Shown one piece after another: positions 12,932 through 18,119 of a DNA stretch of 18,119 bases; the stretch's first letter is position 1, and each line of letters starts with the position of its first letter. Source of the stretch: an uncultured Bacteroidales bacterium. GTDB taxonomy: Bacteria; Bacteroidota; Bacteroidia; Bacteroidales; UBA932. The notes beneath the pieces were generated by a model that saw only the letters and a list, made by a program, of their open reading frames with translations, ran no database searches and was not told where the DNA came from. Made by a program: the position numbers and the translations under genes. The stretch lies in NCBI GenBank assembly GCA_905234775.1, contig CAJOJC010000029.1, forward strand, positions 1-18,119, read 5' to 3'.

Positions 12932-15324
12932 AATTCCCCCGACTAAGACTGGAACCCGAAAAGAAAGAAGCGCTCGCGAAGCTCACAGGCCTCGTGATAG
13001 CCGTTTTTGCTGTCTTCACCCTTATCTCGATAGTTTCATATCTCATCCACTGGAGAGCGGATATGACGGCAGATGCCCTGCGCAATGCCGCCGGCTCGCT
13101 GGGATACCGCTTCGGCCGTTTCCTCGTGTGTGATTGCTTCGGCCTTGGCAGCCTCGCAATTCTGGTCATCCTGACCGCCCTTTCGATAAGGCTGGTCTTC
13201 CATAAATGGAACTATTCGCTCTTGAAGACGACGGTGATGACGCTGGGCGACGCTTTCGTGGCCGCGCTGGTCCTCGCCTTCATCGGCAGGCTGGCGGGCG
13301 CTCAGACGCTTTTCGGCGGAGGCCTCGGCGGCCACTGCGGCTCTCTGATCGTGGGCTGGGGAATCTCGGCTATGGGCGTTCTGGTTACCGGCCTCGTACT
13401 CGCGGTCCTGGTGGTAGGGGTGGCGCTGCTCAGCAGCCCGCGCTTCGTCCACTGGCTTGGAACGATAGGGACTAAGGAAGAAGGCGCAGGCTACATCGAG
13501 CCCGGTGCCGTGGACCTCGGCGTTCAGACAGACCCGAATCCCGCATCGGTCGTAGTTGAGACCGAACCGGAACCCGTCATAGCCGACTCCGATCGGCCAT
13601 CTAAGACCCCCGATCAGGTCGGGGGTGACGACTCCGATCGGCCATCTAAGGCCCCCGATCAGGTCGGGGGTGACGACTCCGACGAGACCGAAGCCGAAGG
13701 CGAGGTCGAACTGGAAGTCATCGAAGATGAGGGATTGGAAACCGATGTCCACAAAGAACTTCCGCGTATCGACAACCGTCTCGACATGCCCTACGGTCTT
13801 CCGAACTTCAAGTTCCCGCCGCTCGAACTGCTTGAGACCTACGAAGACGGAAAACACGTCATGTCCTCCGAGGAGCTCGGACGAAACAAGAATCAGATTA
13901 TCGCGACCCTGCGAAACTATAAGATTGAGATTACCGACATAAAGGCCGTCGTAGGTCCTACGGTTACCTTGTACAAGGTTACCCCCGCTCCCGGAATCAA
14001 GATTTCGGCTATCAAGAACCTGCAGGACGATATAGCGATGGCTATGAATGCCAAGGGAGTCCGTGTTGTGACCCTTCAGGACTCTGTAGGTATCGAGGTC
14101 GCGAATGACTCTCCTTCGATCGTGCCTCTGCGCGGTCTTCTGAACGACGACAATTTCCGCAACACGAAGTTCGACCTGCCCGTGGCCCTGGGCTATACCA
14201 TCACCCAGCAGGTGAAGGTCGTGGACCTCGCGAAGGCGCCTCACCTCCTCGTGGCAGGTGCTACCCAGCAGGGTAAGTCAGTTTGCTTGAACGTTATCAT
14301 CGGCTCGCTCCTTTACTCGAAACACCCTTCGGAGCTGAAGCTTGTCTTCATCGACCCTAAGATGGTCGAGTTCACGGCCTACAACCAGCTCCTGAAGCAC
14401 TACCTCGCCGTCTTGCCTGACGCTGAAGACGAGGAGGCCGAGAAAGCCCACGCCATCGTCAAGACCGCCAAAGACGCGGAGAAGGTGCTGCGCTCTCTCT
14501 GTATCGAGATGGACGACCGCTATATCCTCATGGCGAAGGCCGGAGTTAACAAGCTGACGGACTACAACAACAAGTTCAAGGACCGCAAGCTCAACCCCGA
14601 ACATGGCCACCGCTACCTCCCGTATCTCGTGACCATCGTCGATGAGTACGCAGACCTTACGATGACCACCGGCGCGTCGCCCGAGGCGAAGGCGGCCAGC
14701 CGCAGTATCACTAACAGCATCATCCGCCTCGCCCAGAAAGGACGCGCCGCCGGTCTCCATGTCATTCTTGCGACCCAGCGTCCTTCGGTAGACGTTATCA
14801 GCGGTATCATCAAGAGCAACTTCCCGATGAGGATCGCGTTCCGCACCTCTTCCCGCATCGACTCCCAGACCATCATCGACGCTCCGGGAGCGGAGAAGTT
14901 GATCGGCCGCGGCGACATGCTCTTCTCGGCCGGAATCGAGAACGAACGTATCCAGTGCGGTCTCATCGAGAGCGAGGAAGTCCGCCGTGTGACCGATTTC
15001 ATCGGCGAGCAGACCAAATACGGCCAGAGCTACAATACTCCGTACTACCTGCCCATCCCTAAGGACGATACCGCAGGAGGCGAAGGCGGCGCAGTGGACG
15101 TCGGCGATCTGGACGAGCGCTTCGAAGAGGCGGCCAGGCTGGTCGTAACCTCGCAGAAGGCGTCGACCTCGTTCCTGCAGACTCGTCTGGCCATGGGCTT
15201 CGCGAAAGCCTCGCGAGTGATGAGCCAGCTCGAAGACGCCGGAATCATCGGCCCTCAGGACGGAGCGAAGCCGCGTGCGGTTTTGGTACCGGATTTGGAT
15301 ACGTTGGACCAGATGTTACACTGA
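12928..15324 (+). CDS. ftsK: DNA translocase FtsK/SpoIIIE
   Basis: This 798-residue septal DNA pump clears chromosome ends into daughter cells. Residues of about 15-190 hold four to five membrane segments, including the family loop LFGGGLGGHCG. Then comes an acidic, low-complexity linker with a 15-residue tandem repeat (DSDRPSKxPDQVGGD, residues 220-249). The motor follows, with Walker A GATQQGKS (444-451), IDPKMVEF, Walker B VDEYADL (about 571-577) and ATQRPSVDVISG. The C-terminal winged-helix gamma domain (FLQTRLAMGFAKASRVMSQLEDAG) is intact. The linker repeat comes from two copies of a palindromic DNA element. The usual Gly before the second loop Gly in Walker A (TGQGKS-like) is Gln here. 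It is coupled to DUF4290 upstream, with a LolA-like gene 5 nt downstream. Confidence 0.95.
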   Translation: MKFPRLRLEPEKKEALAKLTGLVIAVFAVFTLISIVSYLIHWRADMTADALRNAAGSLGYRFGRFLVCDCFGLGSLAILVILTALSIRLVFHKWNYSLLKTTVMTLGDAFVAALVLAFIGRLAGAQTLFGGGLGGHCGSLIVGWGISAMGVLVTGLVLAVLVVGVALLSSPRFVHWLGTIGTKEEGAGYIEPGAVDLGVQTDPNPASVVVETEPEPVIADSDRPSKTPDQVGGDDSDRPSKAPDQVGGDDSDETEAEGEVELEVIEDEGLETDVHKELPRIDNRLDMPYGLPNFKFPPLELLETYEDGKHVMSSEELGRNKNQIIATLRNYKIEITDIKAVVGPTVTLYKVTPAPGIKISAIKNLQDDIAMAMNAKGVRVVTLQDSVGIEVANDSPSIVPLRGLLNDDNFRNTKFDLPVALGYTITQQVKVVDLAKAPHLLVAGATQQGKSVCLNVIIGSLLYSKHPSELKLVFIDPKMVEFTAYNQLLKHYLAVLPDAEDEEAEKAHAIVKTAKDAEKVLRSLCIEMDDRYILMAKAGVNKLTDYNNKFKDRKLNPEHGHRYLPYLVTIVDEYADLTMTTGASPEAKAASRSITNSIIRLAQKGRAAGLHVILATQRPSVDVISGIIKSNFPMRIAFRTSSRIDSQTIIDAPGAEKLIGRGDMLFSAGIENERIQCGLIESEEVRRVTDFIGEQTKYGQSYNTPYYLPIPKDDTAGGEGGAVDVGDLDERFEEAARLVVTSQKASTSFLQTRLAMGFAKASRVMSQLEDAGIIGPQDGAKPRAVLVPDLDTLDQMLH
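13585..13682. repeat. 45-bp in-frame tandem repeat with palindromes, inside ftsK
   Basis: Two full units (13585-13629 and 13630-13674) match at 44 of 45 positions (A13606 versus G13651) and are followed by the first 8 bp of a third. Each unit is 15 codons and changes only Thr to Ala. Each contains the palindrome ACCCCCGA-TCAGG-TCGGGGGT (13606-13626; first base G in the second copy, 13651-13671) and the smaller palindrome CCGATCGG. Read on the minus strand, the core is identical to the element at 6659. Confidence 0.9.
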
Positions 15325-15329
15325 TTCAG

Positions 15330-15821
15330 ATGAAAAGATTCTTCCTAACGGCAGTTGCAGCGCTCGCGACGCTTGTCTGTTTCGCTCAGAACAAGCAGCT
15401 CGATTCGTTTCTGGCTCAGGCCAAAGGCCACCGCGTCACGGCGAATTACGAGTATGTGGTAGCAGGGCTGCCAGACGTTGTCGTCGAGGGCTCGGCCGTG
15501 ATCCAGGACAACTGCTTCAGGATGGACGGCGCGGGAATCCTGATCCTCTGCGACGCCGTCAACATCTGGACCCTCGACCTCGACGGGAAAGAAGCCTATA
15601 TCGAGAAGGCTGGCCCGATGGACTATATGAAGTACATGAGCGAGCTCACCCTCGAAGACAATGGCTGGCTCTCCGGTCTGTACAACGAGCCCATCTCCGG
15701 TAACTTGATTCCTTTCACCATCAAGGACATTCAGTTCCTGCCTCCGAGCGGAGACATGTCGGTCTTCAGCCCCGACGAAGATCTTTTCTCCGGGGAGTGG
15801 ATAATCACTGATCTTAGATAA
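15330..15821 (+). CDS. LolA-like outer-membrane lipoprotein carrier (divergent, short)
   Basis: This 163-residue protein has a signal peptide (MKRFFLTAVAALATLVCFA, cleavage before QN). The mature part resembles the LolA half-barrel: EGSAVIQDNCFRMDGAGIL, then WTLDLDGKEAYIEKAG, and a final strand GEWIITDLR. LolA ferries lipoproteins across the periplasm to the outer membrane. A lolA-like gene behind ftsK is a familiar Bacteroidota arrangement, which supports the call. It is shorter than usual LolA proteins (roughly 200 residues), with a compact C-terminal half. It starts 5 nt after the ftsK stop and is therefore probably cotranscribed. It could be a different member of the same fold. Confidence 0.6.
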   Translation: MKRFFLTAVAALATLVCFAQNKQLDSFLAQAKGHRVTANYEYVVAGLPDVVVEGSAVIQDNCFRMDGAGILILCDAVNIWTLDLDGKEAYIEKAGPMDYMKYMSELTLEDNGWLSGLYNEPISGNLIPFTIKDIQFLPPSGDMSVFSPDEDLFSGEWIITDLR

Positions 15822-15828
15822 GCGGAAC

Positions 15829-16494
15829 TTACCTCCTCTTCGCCGTTGCGAGATAATAGAGGAGCGTCGCCAGCGAACCGATGGCGGCGATGACGTAGGT
15901 GTAGGCGGCCCATTTCAGGGCGTCCTTCGCCATGGGCGTAGTTTCGAAATTGGTAACTCCCGAATGATCCAGCCACTCTATCGCGCGGGCGCTGGCGTTG
16001 ATTTCGACAGGGAGGGTGACAAACGAGAAGAGGGTAGTCATCGCGAACAGGGCTATTCCAACCCAAAGGACCATGGGAGTAAGCTCGATAAGCAGCATTC
16101 CGATAATCAGGACCCAGCTTACCGTCAGATTGCAGAAGTTCACGACCGGGACGAGGGCGCTGCGCATCTTAAGCGGAGCATAGCCGGTTGCGTGCTGGAT
16201 CGCATGGCCGGTTTCGTGGGCAGCAATCGCCTCCGCCGCCAGGCTGCGTGTGTCGAACACGTCCGAACTGAGGTTGATGGTTTTTGTCGCCGGGTTATAA
16301 TGATCGGTTAGAAAACCGTCTACGCGCTGGACTGTAACGTCTGTTATGCCGTGGTCCTGGAGCATCTTCAGGGCCGTTTCTTTTCCCGTCATGAGCCCGG
16401 GAATCTGGGAATATCTCTCAAACTTCGAATTAAGCACGGCCTGGATGATCGCGCTGGCGATCATCACCGCTATAAGAATGATCCAAATAGTCAT
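15829..16494 (-). CDS. Membrane zinc metallopeptidase, YugP family
   Basis: This 221-residue protein of the zinc_peptidase/YugP type starts at ATG 16494. An in-frame TTG 9 nt upstream overlaps the promoter and is less likely. An N-terminal membrane helix (IWIILIAVMIASAIIQAVL) is followed by a soluble stretch, the zinc site HETGH (H93, E94, H97), two to three central membrane helices from about residue 115 to 160, the likely third ligand region LPVEINAS, and a final helix (YVIAAIGSLATLLYYL). It is a membrane-bound protease of unknown substrate. It converges on the LolA-like gene with a 7-bp gap and diverges from the SPFH gene. Confidence 0.87.
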   Translation of the reverse strand: MTIWIILIAVMIASAIIQAVLNSKFERYSQIPGLMTGKETALKMLQDHGITDVTVQRVDGFLTDHYNPATKTINLSSDVFDTRSLAAEAIAAHETGHAIQHATGYAPLKMRSALVPVVNFCNLTVSWVLIIGMLLIELTPMVLWVGIALFAMTTLFSFVTLPVEINASARAIEWLDHSGVTNFETTPMAKDALKWAAYTYVIAAIGSLATLLYYLATAKRR

Positions 16495-16500
16495 AACACA

Positions 16501-16508
16501 CAAAAGTA
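16501..16508 (-). promoter_or_regulatory. TAnnTTTG promoter element of the YugP peptidase gene
   Basis: TACTTTTG on the minus strand ends 6 nt before the ATG at 16494. It lies only 12 bp from the divergent element at 16521, so the two promoters nearly touch. Confidence 0.55.
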
Positions 16509-16520
16509 CTGATTATTTAT

Positions 16521-16528
16521 TATCTTTG
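16521..16528 (+). promoter_or_regulatory. TAnnTTTG promoter element of the SPFH gene
   Basis: TATCTTTG lies 29 nt before the ATG at 16558, which leaves a leader of about 20-25 nt. The -33 TTTG is not evident. Confidence 0.6.
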
Positions 16529-16557
16529 GTAATTGGAAACTAACAAAGACAAATAAT

Positions 16558-17397
16558 ATGAACAAACCTGCAAAATCAACATTCATTGCTCTGACGGTTA
16601 CGACCCTCGCTATTATTGTGATGGCTTCTTGCTGTACTACCATCGATTCCGCTTCGGTGGGTATCCGTTTCAAGAAATGGAGCGCCAACGAAAACCTCAA
16701 GGGCGGTGTCGAGGGAACCTGCCGCGGATGGGTGTGGTTCAATCCTATCACCGAGCGTATTTTCGAATACCCCACCTACATCCAGCGTGTGACTTATGAT
16801 CCGTTTACAGTTAACCCCAAGGATGCGGCTATCTTCTCGATGACCCCGACCCTGGCCTATCAGATCGACGAGTCGAAGGCTACCGATATCTTCATCAAAT
16901 ATCGAAAACCGGTCCGGGAGCTGGAGATGGGCTATATCAAAACGTGTATCTTCGAAGCCTACCGTACCTGCGCGAATAACTATACCTCGGACGAGCTGAT
17001 GGCTAACCGCGCTCGCTTCGAGACCGAGGTCCGCGCCAGGCTGGACGAATCGATGAACCAGGAAGGCTTCATCGTCCGCGAGTTTACTACCAAGATCGAT
17101 CCGCCGGCATCTCTTACCGCAGCTATCAACGCGAAGAACGAAGCCGTTCAGAACGCTCTGAAGGCCGAGAATAAAGTTAAGGAAGCCGAGGCCGAAGCTA
17201 AGATCGAGATCGCTAAGGCCGAGGGTGAAGCTAAGGCTCTTAAGATCAAAGGAGACGGCGAGGCCTACTACAACCGCGTTGTTTCCGCTTCGCTCAACAA
17301 ACTCCTCGTGGAGCAGTACGCTATCGAGAAGTGGGACGGTAAGCTCCCTACCTACAATGGCGGCGGCGCCCTTCCTTTCATAGACATCCAGAAGTAA
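16558..17397 (+). CDS. SPFH/band 7 (prohibitin-like) membrane protein
   Basis: This 279-residue protein has an N-terminal hydrophobic segment (FIALTVTTLAIIVMA) ending in MASCC, which reads as a lipobox (Cys at 25 or 26), so it is either a lipoprotein or anchored by this helix. The SPFH domain spans about residues 30-195 (SVGIRFKKW, FEYPTYIQRVTYD, RARLDESMNQEGFIVREFTTKIDPP). A long Ala/Glu/Lys coiled coil follows (about 195-240, ENKVKEAEAEAKIEIAKAEG), typical of oligomer-forming prohibitins and stomatins. Such proteins make membrane microdomains and regulate membrane proteases. Divergent placement next to a membrane zinc peptidase makes a functional link attractive but unproven. The next gene starts 4 nt later. 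Confidence 0.88.
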   Translation: MNKPAKSTFIALTVTTLAIIVMASCCTTIDSASVGIRFKKWSANENLKGGVEGTCRGWVWFNPITERIFEYPTYIQRVTYDPFTVNPKDAAIFSMTPTLAYQIDESKATDIFIKYRKPVRELEMGYIKTCIFEAYRTCANNYTSDELMANRARFETEVRARLDESMNQEGFIVREFTTKIDPPASLTAAINAKNEAVQNALKAENKVKEAEAEAKIEIAKAEGEAKALKIKGDGEAYYNRVVSASLNKLLVEQYAIEKWDGKLPTYNGGGALPFIDIQK

Positions 17398-17401
17398 CGA
17401 G

Positions 17402-18119
17402 GTGGACTGCCTGGTCGCCGGACATCGTTTCAGAATCCTGATCCCTGAGAATCAAACGCTCAGGCTGGATAACTACGCCCCGTTCGCCGTTGAGGCGGAG
17501 GGGGAGCCGCTGTTCAGCCTGGAGCTCGCCGCCGGGCCTACGCCAGAGCAGGAGGGGGCCGAGCTCGTTATCGATCAGGGAGCGGAGCCGGGCGAGACCG
17601 TACTTTCGCTCTGGCGCTCTGGCGGCGGCTGGCTGGTTCGAATGGCCCCATCACCTGGGCGCCCCACGTCGGGCGTGCTTTTCCTCGACATGGACTTTAC
17701 ATACGGCCGGCTTTATGCCCTTCGCCCCTCCGAGGCCGAGTTCGCGCTGAATAACTCGCTGATGCTGCAGTATGCGTTCGCGACCGCGACCCTCGGGACC
17801 CTCGAGATGCACGCGTCGACCGTGGTCAAAGACGGGCGGGCCTACCTATTCCTCGCGAAGAGCGGGACGGGGAAGAGCACGCATAGCCGGATGTGGATGC
17901 AGGCGATTCCGGGGACTCACCTCATGAACGACGACAATCCCGTGGTCCGCTGCTGGCCAGACGGCCGGGTCGTGGCCTACGGTACGCCGTGGAGCGGGAA
18001 AACGCCGTGCTACCGGAATGAATCGTTCCCCGTGGGGGCGTTCGTCCGGATCGAGCGGGCTCCGGAGAATCGGCTGGAACGGCTGTCGGTCGTGGAGGCG
18101 TATGCGAGCCTTTATTCGT
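17402..18119 (+). CDS. HPr-kinase-like P-loop protein, 5' part (3' end outside window)
   Basis: A frame open from 17384 to the window end begins at GTG 17402, the only plausible start codon (an in-frame TAG lies at 17381), 4 nt after the SPFH stop. The 239 visible residues open with a beta-rich N-terminal region (VDCLVAGHRFRILIPENQ, then FSLELAAGPT). MHASTVVKDGRAYLFLAKSG leads into the P-loop KSGTGKST (about 153-160). MNDDNPVVR follows, a DD motif like that of HPr kinase/PEP carboxykinase folds, then YGTPWSGKTPCYRN. This pattern matches HPrK-like proteins of Bacteroidota of uncertain role. They differ from true HprK, so phosphorylation of HPr should not be assumed. It is probably cotranscribed with the SPFH gene. 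Confidence 0.72.
   Translation, partial: MDCLVAGHRFRILIPENQTLRLDNYAPFAVEAEGEPLFSLELAAGPTPEQEGAELVIDQGAEPGETVLSLWRSGGGWLVRMAPSPGRPTSGVLFLDMDFTYGRLYALRPSEAEFALNNSLMLQYAFATATLGTLEMHASTVVKDGRAYLFLAKSGTGKSTHSRMWMQAIPGTHLMNDDNPVVRCWPDGRVVAYGTPWSGKTPCYRNESFPVGAFVRIERAPENRLERLSVVEAYASLYS

Noticed and set aside
13585..13682. CRISPR-like or VNTR array
   Set aside because: There are only two full units directly adjacent with no spacers and no cas genes; an in-frame duplicated palindromic element explains it better.

Overview
The window looks like chromosomal DNA of a member of the Bacteroidota, most likely an uncultured Bacteroidales. The main evidence is seven to eight matches to the Bacteroidota -7 promoter element TAnnTTTG placed just upstream of real genes, families largely confined to that phylum (a DUF4290 protein, a DUF5106-like thioredoxin-fold protein, the short Lys/Arg-rich protein before rng), and a near absence of Shine-Dalgarno sequences. 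The core genes are fairly GC-rich. No rRNA, tRNA, CRISPR array, phage or transposase gene was seen.

Layout. 1-1429 (+): the 3' end of coaD, a secreted thioredoxin-fold protein and a small ribbon-helix-helix-like protein, which meet ung tail to tail. 1426-4450 (-): lon and ung, overlapping and apparently one operon. Both genes are broken by a frameshift where about 20 nt of conserved coding sequence is missing. 4543-6632 (+): a DNA-binding HU gene, a very basic small reading frame that has lost its stop codon and runs in frame into rng (RNase G), with a terminator-like hairpin inside the join. 6659-7093 (+): a palindromic repeat followed by hslR. 7094-8272 (-): reverse rubrerythrin and a DJ-1/PfpI protein, each with its own promoter. 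8291-9620 (-): an AT-richer patch with two unrecognised exported proteins and the 3' remnant of a third gene. 9640-12256 (+): manA, an AT-rich lipoprotein and alr. 12281-15821 (+): DUF4290 protein, ftsK and a LolA-like protein, tightly packed. 15829-16494 (-): a YugP-type zinc peptidase. 16558-18119 (+): an SPFH/prohibitin protein and the 5' part of an HPr-kinase-like gene with a GTG start.

Most of the window is housekeeping: CoA, mannose-6-P and D-alanine metabolism, proteolysis, DNA repair, RNA decay, chromosome segregation, envelope functions and oxidative-stress defence. The most unusual signal is a family of short palindromes with the core CCCGA-CCTGA-TCGGG. One copy lies between rng and hslR. 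Two more lie inside ftsK as a 45-bp, exactly in-frame tandem duplication that lengthens the linker between the membrane and motor domains. The stem arms differ between loci by compensating base pairs. This resembles the protein-coding palindromic repeats described in Rickettsia, here in a Bacteroidota genome. The second notable signal is the pair of similar small deletions in the adjacent genes lon and ung.
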